Assembly (NCBI GenBank): GCA_017472115.1
Contig: JAFUQW010000008.1
Span: 1-40,031, forward strand
Source of the DNA: Bacteroidales bacterium
GTDB taxonomy: Bacteria > Bacteroidota > Bacteroidia > Bacteroidales > UBA932
Direction: 5' to 3'
DNA length: 40,031 nt
Below are positions 23,702-31,864 of this stretch, piece by piece. The notes below the pieces were generated by a model. That model made no database searches and was not told the origin of the DNA. It was given only the letters and a program-made list of their open reading frames with translations. The translations under genes were made by a program, and so were the position numbers. Every line of letters starts with the position of its first letter. Within the stretch, counting starts at the first letter, position 1.

Positions 23702-25156
23702 ATGGAAATTACAGACAGACACATTGTTGCCATCGATCTCGGCACATCTAAACTCGCTCTGACTGTCGCCAAGGTGACAGGGCGGGATGTGCAGATCGTT
23801 TATTATAAGGAAAATGCAGCGGCAGGTATCCGCTACAGCAGCGTTTTCCATGTCACTCAGGCTGCAGATGCCATCATCAAGGCCGTGAAGGAAGCCGAGG
23901 ATGCTCTCGGGATAAAGATAACGCAGGCCGTCGTAGGCATGCCTAAATATCCTGTGCGTCAGGAAAGCAACACCGCGGAAATGAAAGACAGGGGATATGA
24001 CAAGGACATCACCCTGGAGGACATAGCGGAGCTCAAGAGTTTCGCACAGAACCTTTATCCGCTCGAACAGCCGGAAAAGGAATCCGTCTACGGTGCCGTG
24101 GCCCAGTCTTTCTCTGACGGAGAGAATTTCCAGATCATAGAGAATGACATCATCGGCATGACCAGCGATGTGCTTGAGGGTAATTTCAAGATTTTCATCG
24201 GAAAGAAAAGCGACCTCAACAAGATCGACACTGCCATGAACAAGGCTTCGCTCGTTGCCGCACGCAAATATTTCACAGCAGACTCGACAGCGAAGGCCGT
24301 GCTTACCGACTCAGAGATGGAGAACGGAGTCGCGCTCATAGATTTCGGTGCCGGATGCACTTCGGTTTCGATATATCATGGCAACATCATGCGCCACTAT
24401 GCCTCCATCCCATTCGGAGGCAAGAACATCACTGATGACATCAAGAGCGAGTGTCTGATTTCCGAAAGGCTTGCAGAAAACATCAAGCTGGCTTTCGGTG
24501 CCTGCATGCCGGAAAAGCTTCAGAATCTCAGCGAAAAGGTGATACACATCAGAAGCAACAGCGCAGAACCTGACAAGCAGCTTCCGGTCAAGTATCTGTC
24601 CGAAATCATAACCGCCAGAGTGGAGGAAATCATGATGGCGATATTCTATGAGATACAGAACAGCGGATTCGCAGACATGCTCAGAAGCGGCGTAGTAGTG
24701 ACCGGAGGATGTGCACAGATTCCGAATCTCAACAGCTTCATGTATGAACTGTCCGGCTACAAGATCCGCACAGGCTACCCGAAGATGCTGTTCAGCGGAC
24801 AGAACTGCGACGGAATCAACGACACGACAGCAGCTCCGAGCATAGGACTGATCTTCGCGGCCATGGAAGAGGGCATCAACTGCTGCCAGATGCCCGAAGA
24901 AGATGTGACAGAAGAAGATGTGACAGAAGAAGATGAACCGCAGAATGACAACGGGGAGATATTCAGCGAAGAGGAAATGAAGGAAATCGAGATTTCCGAT
25001 GAAGAGAAAGCGGAGCTGAAGAAGAGGGAAAAGGAAAGGAAGAAGGAAAAAAAGGTGAGAAAAGCCGAAAAAGATCAAGAGAAGGAAGGAAAGATGACAG
25101 GTGTCATATCATGGCTTCTCAGCATTAAGGAAGAACTAGAAAATGAAAAGGTATGA
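23702..25156 (+). CDS. ftsA: Cell division protein FtsA
   Basis: An actin-like ATPase that tethers FtsZ to the membrane. The N-terminal phosphate-1 motif reads VAIDLGTSKLALTV (about 9-22); the SHS2/1C region follows, then a phosphate-2-like segment ALIDFGAGCTSVSIY (about 211-225) and VVTGGCAQIPNL (about 336-347). After the fold (about residue 395) comes a 70-residue extension: an acidic part with repeated EEDVT, then a Lys/Glu-rich helix. It ends in a short amphipathic segment (GVISWLLSIKEEL) suited to membrane binding. The tail makes it longer (484 residues) than E. coli FtsA (about 420). It overlaps ftsZ by 4 bp. Confidence 0.96.
   Translation: MEITDRHIVAIDLGTSKLALTVAKVTGRDVQIVYYKENAAAGIRYSSVFHVTQAADAIIKAVKEAEDALGIKITQAVVGMPKYPVRQESNTAEMKDRGYDKDITLEDIAELKSFAQNLYPLEQPEKESVYGAVAQSFSDGENFQIIENDIIGMTSDVLEGNFKIFIGKKSDLNKIDTAMNKASLVAARKYFTADSTAKAVLTDSEMENGVALIDFGAGCTSVSIYHGNIMRHYASIPFGGKNITDDIKSECLISERLAENIKLAFGACMPEKLQNLSEKVIHIRSNSAEPDKQLPVKYLSEIITARVEEIMMAIFYEIQNSGFADMLRSGVVVTGGCAQIPNLNSFMYELSGYKIRTGYPKMLFSGQNCDGINDTTAAPSIGLIFAAMEEGINCCQMPEEDVTEEDVTEEDEPQNDNGEIFSEEEMKEIEISDEEKAELKKREKERKKEKKVRKAEKDQEKEGKMTGVISWLLSIKEELENEKV
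24896..24934 (+). repeat. 15-bp tandem repeat in the ftsA tail
   Basis: Two exact copies of GAAGAAGATGTGACA (24896-24910, 24911-24925) plus 9 bp of a third encode EEDVT-EEDVT-EED in the acidic linker. The unit keeps the frame, so its number can vary without loss of the membrane-binding C-terminus. Confidence 0.85.
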
Positions 25157-26412
25157 TGGACAACATTGAAATAACCCCTTGCGACTGGGTAAGTGCAGAC
25201 TCGATCATCAAGGTCATCGGAGTCGGCGGAGGCGGATGCAATGCCGTGAATTACATGTACAATCAGAAGATAGAAGGGTGTACCTTCATCGTCTGCAACA
25301 CAGATGCACAGGTTCTCGATCAGTGCGATGTCCCGGTCAAGATCCAGCTCGGAGAGGACGGACTCGGAGCCGGTACGAATCCTACCGAAGGGCGTAACGC
25401 CGCATTGAATTCCCAGGACCTGATTGCTGAAAAGGTGCTTGGCGGAAAGACCGAAATGCTGTTCATTACCGCAGGAATGGGCGGCGGCACAGGAACCGGA
25501 GCCGCACCTGTAATTGCAGCCATGGCCAAAAAGAAGGGAATACTCACCGTCGGCGTGGTGACCATTCCGTTCAAGAGCCAGGGACCTGACACTATGATGA
25601 AGGCCATCGACGGCATAAACGAACTCGAGAAGAATGTTGACAGTCTGCTTATCATCAACAATGAGAAGCTGCTCGAAGTCTATGGCGAACTCCTTCTTCA
25701 GGAAATGTTCCCTAAGGCGGATGAAGTCCTGGCTACGGCAGTGAGAGGAATCACGGAAATAATCAAGAAGAGAGGTTATATGAATGTCGATTTCAAGGAT
25801 GTCCGCACCATGATGAAGAACAGCGGATATGCCTTGATGGGATGCGGAAGCGGCACAGGAGCCAACAGGATCGAGGATGCGGTCAAGAATGCCCTGGAAT
25901 CGCCTCTTCTCAATGACTATGACCTTTCCACAGCTCAGAACTTCCTGATCAACATCACCGTCGGAAACAACGGTCAGGGGATGACTGCCACACAGTACTC
26001 GAAGGTTACGGAAATGATCAAGACATACACCGGAAAGGCCAACAACTTCAAGACCGGTCTGGTTTTCGACGATGATCCGGAGTTCGGAGACAAGGTGAAC
26101 ATCACCGTGATAGTGACGGGCATCAACATGCCTATCATCCAGCCACAGGTCGAGATGGGCAACATCATAACCATCGACAACAGCTTCACTTACCGGAAGA
26201 ATGTTCCGGTATCTGATGACGGAGGAATAGAACTTCCGGAAGTCAGAAGCTACAAGATAGGCTACAACAATGCCACGATAAGGAAGAAGATCGTATTTGA
26301 GGAGGGGCAGAGACCGGTCCTTCTCGTAAGCGAAGGCGAAAGCCGCAGCGAGCTCGAGAACACGGCGGCAATCAGAAGGAAAGCCCTCCATGCTCCTAAA
26401 AGAGAAGAATAA
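25153..26412 (+). CDS. ftsZ: Cell division GTPase FtsZ
   Basis: The bacterial tubulin homologue that forms the division ring. Of 419 residues, the N-terminal GTPase holds VGGGGCNAVNYM (about 24-35) and the tubulin signature GGGTGTGAAP (110-119). The T7/catalytic loop lies in MNVDFKDVRTMMKNSGYALMG (about 215-235). The globular part ends near residue 330. A tail of about 85 residues follows and ends AAIRRKALHAPKREE; the AAIRRKAL stretch is the likely FtsA-binding peptide, though it matches the usual IPxFLR pattern poorly. The second ATG three bases later is an equally possible start. Confidence 0.97.
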   Translation: MMDNIEITPCDWVSADSIIKVIGVGGGGCNAVNYMYNQKIEGCTFIVCNTDAQVLDQCDVPVKIQLGEDGLGAGTNPTEGRNAALNSQDLIAEKVLGGKTEMLFITAGMGGGTGTGAAPVIAAMAKKKGILTVGVVTIPFKSQGPDTMMKAIDGINELEKNVDSLLIINNEKLLEVYGELLLQEMFPKADEVLATAVRGITEIIKKRGYMNVDFKDVRTMMKNSGYALMGCGSGTGANRIEDAVKNALESPLLNDYDLSTAQNFLINITVGNNGQGMTATQYSKVTEMIKTYTGKANNFKTGLVFDDDPEFGDKVNITVIVTGINMPIIQPQVEMGNIITIDNSFTYRKNVPVSDDGGIELPEVRSYKIGYNNATIRKKIVFEEGQRPVLLVSEGESRSELENTAAIRRKALHAPKREE

Positions 26413-26424
26413 AATACATATAAT

Positions 26425-28059
26425 ATGGAAAGAAAGACAAGAGTCCGCTTTGCACCGTCCCCTACCGGCCCGCTTCACATGGGAGGAGTGAGGACTGCAC
26501 TTTACAATTATCTTTTCGCCAAGCAGCGCGGAGGAGACTTCATCATAAGAATCGAGGACACCGACTCGCAGAGATTCGTGCCCGGAGCCGAGAAATATAT
26601 AATCGAAGCCCTTGCATGGTGCGGAATAGTGCCTGACGAAGGTGTTGATGCCTCAGGCAATGTGGTGGAGACAGCATCGGAGCGCCATCCTCATGCTCCT
26701 TACAGACAGAGCCAGAGAAAGCCGATCTATCGTCAGTATGCTGAGCAGCTTGTGGCAGGAGGATTTGCATATTATGCATTCGACACATCTGAGGAACTGG
26801 CTGCCAAGAGGGCTGAAATGGAGTCTGCGGGACAGACATTCATCTATAACCAGACCACACGAATGGAACTTCGCAACTCCCTGTCCCTTCCTGAAGATGA
26901 GTGGAAGGCTCTTCTCGAGGAGCGCACAGACTGGACCATCCGCTTCAAGATGCCTGAAAACAGGGTCGTGAAGATGGATGACCTCATCAGAGGACATGTG
27001 GAGGTAAACACCGACACTCTCGACGACAAGGTGCTCTGGAAAAGGGCTGACGAACTTCCTACATATCATCTGGCAAACATCGTGGACGACCACCTCATGG
27101 AGATCACAGAGGTGATCCGCGGCGAGGAATGGCTCCCGTCCCTTCCGCTTCACTATCTGCTCTACGAGGCATTCGGCTGGACAGAGACACAGCCACGCTT
27201 CGCTCATCTCTCGCTTCTGCTCAAGCCTGACGGAAAAGGCAAACTCAGCAAGCGCGACGGCGACAGGCTCGGTTTCCCTGTATTCCCTCTTCAGTGGGTG
27301 AACGCAGAGGGTGAGGTGTCACGCGGATACCGTGAGGACGGATATTTCCCTGAAGCCTTTGTGAATCTCCTTGCAATGCTCGGGTGGAATCCGGGCAACG
27401 ATCAGGAACTTTTCAGTCTTGAAGAACTCGTGGCTGCATTCTCTCTCGAGAGGGTGATCAAGTCCGGAGCCCGTTTCAATGCGGACAAGGCGAAATGGTA
27501 CAACAAGGAATATCTCCGCATGAAGTCTGCATCGGAGCTTACCGACCTCTATATTCCTGTGCTTGAGTCGAAGGGCATGCAGATAGTTGACTGCCCTGCC
27601 TGCGCACTTACGGCAGGTTCGGGAATGACTGTTCAGGGTGCGGATTTCGAGAACAGGATTTTCTCTCGTCAATACGTAGAAAGGATCGTCGGACTTATTC
27701 AGGAAAGAGCTACATTCGTGGCCGATTTCTGGGACATCGCTTCATATCTTTTCGTTGCACCTTCATCATTCGTAGAGAAGGATGCGGCAAAATTCTGGAA
27801 GGAAGAGAATTACACTCTTGCACTGAAGGCGGCTGATTTCATTCTCGCCTTCGAAGGTGAATTCACTCCTGCAGGTCTCGGAGAACCGCTCGAGGAATTC
27901 ATCCGCAGCAACGAATGGCCTATGGGCAAGGTGATGAACTGCCTGCGTCTCGCACTCGTGGGAGCATCCAGCGGACTCGGCATCGCGGACATAGTGACCA
28001 TCATCGGCAAGAAGGAGTTCGCTTCAAGAATCGAGTTCATCAAACGCAAACTCTGCTGA
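26425..28059 (+). CDS. gltX: Glutamyl-tRNA synthetase
   Basis: Charges tRNA-Glu with glutamate. This class I synthetase has the HIGH-type motif PLHMGG (about 16-21) and the KMSKS-type motif KLSKR (273-277); the anticodon-binding helical domain fills the C-terminal third. At 544 residues it is longer than most bacterial GluRS (about 470-510). One visible insertion lies after EALAWCGIVPDEG, where about 15 extra residues (near 75-90) precede APYRQSQR. It begins 12 bp after ftsZ with no promoter or terminator between, so it is probably the last gene of the dcw transcript, ending at the terminator at 28079. Confidence 0.96.
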   Translation: MERKTRVRFAPSPTGPLHMGGVRTALYNYLFAKQRGGDFIIRIEDTDSQRFVPGAEKYIIEALAWCGIVPDEGVDASGNVVETASERHPHAPYRQSQRKPIYRQYAEQLVAGGFAYYAFDTSEELAAKRAEMESAGQTFIYNQTTRMELRNSLSLPEDEWKALLEERTDWTIRFKMPENRVVKMDDLIRGHVEVNTDTLDDKVLWKRADELPTYHLANIVDDHLMEITEVIRGEEWLPSLPLHYLLYEAFGWTETQPRFAHLSLLLKPDGKGKLSKRDGDRLGFPVFPLQWVNAEGEVSRGYREDGYFPEAFVNLLAMLGWNPGNDQELFSLEELVAAFSLERVIKSGARFNADKAKWYNKEYLRMKSASELTDLYIPVLESKGMQIVDCPACALTAGSGMTVQGADFENRIFSRQYVERIVGLIQERATFVADFWDIASYLFVAPSSFVEKDAAKFWKEENYTLALKAADFILAFEGEFTPAGLGEPLEEFIRSNEWPMGKVMNCLRLALVGASSGLGIADIVTIIGKKEFASRIEFIKRKLC

Positions 28060-28078
28060 ATTTCATCAGATGCAAAAT

Positions 28079-28124
28079 AAAGTGTGGCTGATACCGTCAT
28101 TGAAATGGGTATCAGCCACACTTT
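28079..28124. terminator. Bidirectional terminator between gltX and the small-protein operon
   Basis: A perfect 17-bp stem (28079-28095 with 28108-28124, 12-nt loop) lies 19 bp after the gltX stop. On the minus strand it is followed by TTATTTT, and on the plus strand by a shorter T-containing run, so it can serve both converging transcripts. Confidence 0.85.
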
Positions 28125-28158
28125 CATTATAACTGTATGCTGAATTTCAGTCAGTCCT

Positions 28159-28263
28159 TTATTCTGCATTGGTTTCTTCTTTCTTCATTTTGATGTATTC
28201 CACAGTTATACCTATTATACATATAATGGCCATAACTCCTAAAAAAATAACAGACGGTCCCAT
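28159..28263 (-). CDS. 34-residue single-span membrane protein, unrecognised
   Basis: A small open frame with ATG at 28263: one hydrophobic helix (about residues 4-22) and a charged C-terminus (EYIKMKKEETNAE). I do not know a family. Support for its reality comes from context: the ATG follows the stop of the upstream small membrane protein by a single base (TGA-T-ATG), the usual layout of coupled genes. The terminator lies 35 bp after its stop. Membrane location with the tail in the cytoplasm is expected from the positive charges but not shown. Confidence 0.6.
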   Translation of the reverse strand: MGPSVIFLGVMAIICIIGITVEYIKMKKEETNAE

Positions 28264-28264
28264 A

Positions 28265-28465
28265 TCATTTCCTCTTTTTAAAATAAAACAAACCCCACAC
28301 TAAGGTCAGAACAGCAACCAAGGCTCCTGTTACATACATCAACGGTTTGGATGATGAAATATCATCAAAAAACAATGTTATCAAAACCGCTGTGATCACA
28401 TACTTAGAGATATCTATCAGATAATCTCCAAACTTATGCCTGACATTTCCAACTTCCCGTTCCAT
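28265..28465 (-). CDS. DUF6722-like small membrane protein
   Basis: A 66-residue protein from the ATG at 28465: a short charged N-terminus, then HKFGDYLIDISKYV, a first hydrophobic helix (about 18-33) and a second (about 42-60) ending KKRK. The pattern fits the DUF6722 family of small Bacteroidota membrane proteins, recalled from its FGxxLxDIxKY opening; its function is unknown. An in-frame ATG at 28513 would add 16 residues but lies upstream of the promoter, so it is rejected. Coupled to the 34-residue gene that follows. Confidence 0.7.
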   Translation of the reverse strand: MEREVGNVRHKFGDYLIDISKYVITAVLITLFFDDISSSKPLMYVTGALVAVLTLVWGLFYFKKRK

Positions 28466-28467
28466 CG

Positions 28468-28498
28468 CAAAATTAATTAAAAAATAACACTTGCCAAA
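28468..28498 (-). promoter_or_regulatory. Promoter of the two-gene small membrane protein operon
   Basis: On the minus strand a TTTG (28498-28495) and TAATTTTG (28475-28468) are exactly 19 bp apart, a consensus Bacteroidota promoter. Only two bases separate the -7 box from the ATG at 28465, so the mRNA should start at or within a few bases of that codon. Confidence 0.7.
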
Positions 28499-28543
28499 CC
28501 AGCACGAAATCATGGCAAAAGTAATATTCCTGCAATGGATTAT

Positions 28544-28565
28544 TGTTGTTTAAGCAAAAACAACA
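28544..28565. terminator. 8-bp hairpin downstream of the pilus operon
   Basis: Arms 28544-28551 and 28558-28565 pair perfectly with a 6-nt loop. It lies between the last pilus gene and the small-protein promoter, followed on the plus strand by a T-rich tract to about 28605. On the strand of the pilus operon the U-run is missing, so a terminator role there is uncertain. Confidence 0.35.
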
Positions 28566-28638
28566 GTATGATTTTTCTCTTTTTTATAGAAATTTCTTTT
28601 TTTTAGTATCGAAAGGAACGCCCCTTGCCTCAGCTGTA

Positions 28639-29550
28639 CTAATCGAGGGAGATCGTGTAGGTGTGGATTTCACCCGGGAGCCATGTTGTTCCTTCCAAAC
28701 TGACCTGCCTTGTCTGAGAAACACCATCTACTTCAACATAAAGTCTTAAATGCGCTTTATCATCCAAGGTCTGCGGAATCATCATGAAAGTTGTAGGAGA
28801 GTCCACCTCTGAGATGACCATTCCATCGGTAAGAGCCAGAGAATCATAACTCTGGACATAATCGATTCTTTGGAAATCAGGCTGCAAGGTCCATGTAAAA
28901 GAAACATTATCATCAGACGTCGATGAGACTACACACGTTCCCTTGTTAGGAATCTTGAAAAGTTCAATCTTTTGAAGGGTAGTATTTGGAAGGACCGTAC
29001 CCACCTTGAACTGAAGAGCAGTAAGTGCATGGGAAAACTTAAAAGATACGGAACCATCCTGCTCTGTCATTCCTGTCCTGAATGCAAAGACGATGTCCGG
29101 CTGATTTTCAGCATCTGTGCTGTTCGCTGCATTTTCAGGGGAAGGAAGAGTATAATTGAAAGTTGACTGAAACTTGTCCCCTACTTTCACAAAATCAGGT
29201 CTTATCTTAGGATTGGTTTCCAATGAAGTCGAATATGCCATGAAATGAACCTGATCCTGATGAGGCCAATATTTCATAGGACTATACGTCCATTTACCGG
29301 AAGTAAGTACAACATCCTCATCCTTCATGAACTGAGTAGAACCGGCGTCATCAATAAAGGCTGTAACCTTGAAGGAATTCAAGGAAGCATCAGTCAGTCC
29401 GGCATCACGGGTCATAACTGTCTCAAACTCGATAGGTTTCGAATGAAGGCCTCCATCGACATTGTCTTTAAAACAAGACTGCATAGACAACAGACATATG
29501 GAAACTGCCGCCGTAATAATGGATTCACGTATGATGTGCGATATTCTCAT
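28639..29550 (-). CDS. Fimbrillin-family lipoprotein (type V pilus, possibly tip or minor subunit)
   Basis: A 303-residue lipoprotein from the ATG at 29550, chosen because it opens a proper signal with lipobox (LLSMQSC). The in-frame ATG at 29607 would place a GC-rich hairpin and 19 atypical residues in the gene. The body is an Mfa-like/fimbrillin fold: KPIEFETVMTRDA after the lipid Cys, then WTYSPMKYWPHQDQVHFMAYS, then KFSHALTALQFKVG, which are recurring marks of the family. Type V pilins are exported as lipoproteins and polymerise by strand exchange after N-terminal cleavage. Last place in the operon suggests a minor or tip subunit; that is inference. Confidence 0.82.
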   Translation of the reverse strand: MRISHIIRESIITAAVSICLLSMQSCFKDNVDGGLHSKPIEFETVMTRDAGLTDASLNSFKVTAFIDDAGSTQFMKDEDVVLTSGKWTYSPMKYWPHQDQVHFMAYSTSLETNPKIRPDFVKVGDKFQSTFNYTLPSPENAANSTDAENQPDIVFAFRTGMTEQDGSVSFKFSHALTALQFKVGTVLPNTTLQKIELFKIPNKGTCVVSSTSDDNVSFTWTLQPDFQRIDYVQSYDSLALTDGMVISEVDSPTTFMMIPQTLDDKAHLRLYVEVDGVSQTRQVSLEGTTWLPGEIHTYTISLD

Positions 29551-29565
29551 TTCTTTATATTGGCA

Positions 29566-29593
29566 TCCGGCCGGGCGGTCAGGCCCGGACGGA
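29566..29593 (-). promoter_or_regulatory. GC-rich stem-loop between the two fimbrillin genes
   Basis: An 11-bp stem with one mismatch (29566-29576 with 29583-29593, 6-nt loop) lies in the 63-bp gap between the fimbrillin stop and the next start, amid otherwise A/T-rich DNA. It has no T-run, so it looks more like an mRNA stability or attenuation element than a terminator. Confidence 0.5.
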
Positions 29594-29613
29594 CGATATT
29601 CGGACAATCCTTA

Positions 29614-30753
29614 TTAATAAAGTTTAGGAACGTTTACAGAATCGTTTGTCTGATCATCCCATGCAGTAACTTCCTCAACGGTAAGTTCAACACTCTTAAG
29701 ACCAAGATGAAGGACGAAGGTATATGCCTTACCCTGTTTAAAATCAAAATTAAATGTATCTGAAGTTATTACATTATTGATAATTGACGAACCTGTATTC
29801 AGAGCAGCGTCAGTCGTAGTCACATCATAATCAACTGTCACACTGATAGGAATAGCATCTGCAGGAATTATCATCATATATTCCGAATCCTTGTTGAGAA
29901 GTTCTGATATATCGGTATCAGTCAAGGTTTTAGCATCTGTAAGATCCGAAGCAGCCAAAACATAATCGACTTTTTCAGCACTTGCTGTTGAAGCCCATGT
30001 TCCATCTGTCAGGTCAAGAGTTCCGTTTGTATGGAATTTTCCTGTCAACTTGATGCTGTTGACTGTAACTTTAGTTTCTGATGCGAGAGTTCCGTTTCCT
30101 TCTGCGTTGTCATCATCTTGTCCATTCTCATCTTCATTGATGACATCAACAAGAACATTAGCCTTGAAACCTATACGTGCAAGAGCATGCTTGAATGTGA
30201 ATTTTGTCGGTGCAGTAACAGCCGGCTTAGTCAGATTCGGGTTTGTAGCAAACAAAAGATCCTTCTGATTTGTAACATCAGAAGCAACTGCGAATGTCAA
30301 AGTAGGATTACCTGTTGCAGTATTTGGAGAAACCGCAGTGATATTCTCAGTCGGTGCAGGAGTAGTCGGCTGATAGTATGGTGCATACGCAAAGAATGAA
30401 ACCTTATGGGATGTCTCATTAGGCCAATATTTTACAGGAGTATATGTCCATGCTGTTCCATAAGTAACCTTCTGATTGACCATGAAATTAGGGGCTGTCG
30501 GTGTAGTCTGGAATGTTGCATATTCTTTATCCTCTGTATAGAATGCATACACACCGAAACCTGTCGTCTGAAGTCCTACTGTCGCAGCATCCAATGTAGC
30601 GACGATTCCCTTGGTCTGCGCTGCACGGCCGAGGTATGTGCCGAATTCGATAGGAGTGTCCGGATTCACCTGATCCACTACCGTTTCTTTTGCACAGCTG
30701 CTCATTGCGAGAGCTGCAAGGGCGATAAGCCCGAATCTGAAAATAGTTTTCAT
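29614..30753 (-). CDS. Fimbrillin-family protein (probable pilus shaft subunit)
   Basis: A 379-residue lipoprotein from the ATG at 30753 (signal MKTIFRFGLIALAALAMSSC); the ATG two codons earlier is also possible. The mature protein starts with an Asp/Pro stretch and PIEFGTYLGRAAQTKG, where Arg or Lys residues offer a site for the protease maturation known for type V pilins. Fimbrillin marks include WTYTPVKYWPNETSHKVSFF and FTFKHALARIGFKANV. A very acidic loop (about 205-220, EDENGQDDDNAEGN) interrupts the middle. The C-terminal strands end in KAYTFVLHLGLKSVELTVEEV. It is larger and closer to the promoter side than the last gene, so it is a good candidate for the main subunit. Confidence 0.85.
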   Translation of the reverse strand: MKTIFRFGLIALAALAMSSCAKETVVDQVNPDTPIEFGTYLGRAAQTKGIVATLDAATVGLQTTGFGVYAFYTEDKEYATFQTTPTAPNFMVNQKVTYGTAWTYTPVKYWPNETSHKVSFFAYAPYYQPTTPAPTENITAVSPNTATGNPTLTFAVASDVTNQKDLLFATNPNLTKPAVTAPTKFTFKHALARIGFKANVLVDVINEDENGQDDDNAEGNGTLASETKVTVNSIKLTGKFHTNGTLDLTDGTWASTASAEKVDYVLAASDLTDAKTLTDTDISELLNKDSEYMMIIPADAIPISVTVDYDVTTTDAALNTGSSIINNVITSDTFNFDFKQGKAYTFVLHLGLKSVELTVEEVTAWDDQTNDSVNVPKLY

Positions 30754-30784
30754 GTCCATTAAATTTAGTTGTTATTATTATTTG

Positions 30785-31864
30785 TTACATTTTCACATCG
30801 TGTTCGATCTCCTCTCCCCAGTCATTTACTATGGCATCAAATCCTCCTCCGAGGTTCTCCGCCTGTTCCACATCAGGGAAAGGCTCGTCAATGGCAAGGT
30901 CAAGTCCTACCTCAGGATCTGCCCAGCCGTCATCGTCGAAGCTGATCTTGTCACCGACAGGGAAGGTGTAATGGAGCTGTGTCTTGTTGTCCCTCAGGAG
31001 TATGGTGATGTCAAAGACATTATCCTCCGGATCGGCTTCGTGCCCGTATGGAAGTCCGAAGCAGTTGACCTGAGCCTTTATATATCCCTTGTCAGGATCC
31101 TGCTCGTCCGGATAAGCGATCCAGAATTCGAGAAGATATGTAGCTTCCTTGTCACTCGGTCTCTGATGTCCGAGCATATACCCTTCCGCCATTCCGGTCA
31201 GTGATGCCCTCGCACCATAGAAATTCTGTATGCCGCTGACAGCAATCCTCACATCGAGGGTCTTGACTATGCTTTCAGGCTGATGCTGAGCTACATTATA
31301 TAAGGTATCGTTGCTTGTGGCCATCTCATGGGTCACCTCGAAATCAGTGACCAGATCGGTTCCTATCCACTCCGGTTCATAAGCCACCGAATCCACTGCA
31401 GGTTTCTCTTCAGATCCTTCGCCGCCTTCCTCATCTCCATCCTGATCTCCGGCAGCATCATCTCCGGTTCCTTCACCGGCATCTGACTTGGTCGCATACC
31501 ATTCAGACTTATATTTGAGTGCTCTCACCTCGGCAGTCTCCATATGACCGAGGCCATGGAAAGACACGGTACCGAACTCGTTTTCACTCTGATTGAATAC
31601 AACGGAATTATATATTCCCTCACCGAGATATGTGGTCGTCCTCGCTATGTCGTTGGACAGGACATTGTGTGCGGACTTCCCGTCCTCATTGAATATCATC
31701 ACGGTCATTCCCGTAGGCACTTCCTTGCCGAAGCGGCTCCAATCTACATTGAACTCTACATTATGGTCGTGAGGATGGTGATAGCAGAGCTCCTTATGCT
31801 CACAGCATGAAGCCGTAATGAGCATAAGAACTATAAGAGACGATATGAATTTCAGCGATCTCAT
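30785..31864 (-). CDS. DUF5119-like lipoprotein of the type V pilus locus
   Basis: A 359-residue lipoprotein (lipobox LITASC, lipid Cys about 20) that continues CEHKELCYHHPHDHN, a Cys/His-rich start that I associate with DUF5119 proteins, followed by VEFNVDWSRF. Members lie beside fimbrillin genes in Bacteroidales and probably act as pilus subunit or anchor; no reaction is known. A low-complexity Gly/Asp/Glu stretch (about 128-154) is inserted before the second half and looks like a flexible linker. It overlaps the upstream outer-membrane gene by 4 bp and precedes the fimbrillin by 31 bp, so it belongs to the same transcript. Confidence 0.8.
   Translation of the reverse strand: MRSLKFISSLIVLMLITASCCEHKELCYHHPHDHNVEFNVDWSRFGKEVPTGMTVMIFNEDGKSAHNVLSNDIARTTTYLGEGIYNSVVFNQSENEFGTVSFHGLGHMETAEVRALKYKSEWYATKSDAGEGTGDDAAGDQDGDEEGGEGSEEKPAVDSVAYEPEWIGTDLVTDFEVTHEMATSNDTLYNVAQHQPESIVKTLDVRIAVSGIQNFYGARASLTGMAEGYMLGHQRPSDKEATYLLEFWIAYPDEQDPDKGYIKAQVNCFGLPYGHEADPEDNVFDITILLRDNKTQLHYTFPVGDKISFDDDGWADPEVGLDLAIDEPFPDVEQAENLGGGFDAIVNDWGEEIEHDVKM

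Noticed and set aside
26300..26412. FtsZ truncated at its C-terminus because the canonical IPxFLR peptide is missing
   Set aside because: The tail ends in a basic AAIRRKAL stretch that can serve as the conserved peptide, and the gene has a normal stop and spacing to gltX.
25075..26478. A 467-codon open frame on the minus strand opposite ftsZ
   Set aside because: It lies antisense to a clearly conserved gene, and its translation is rich in Cys, His and Ser as expected for the complement of a G/C-ending codon pattern.
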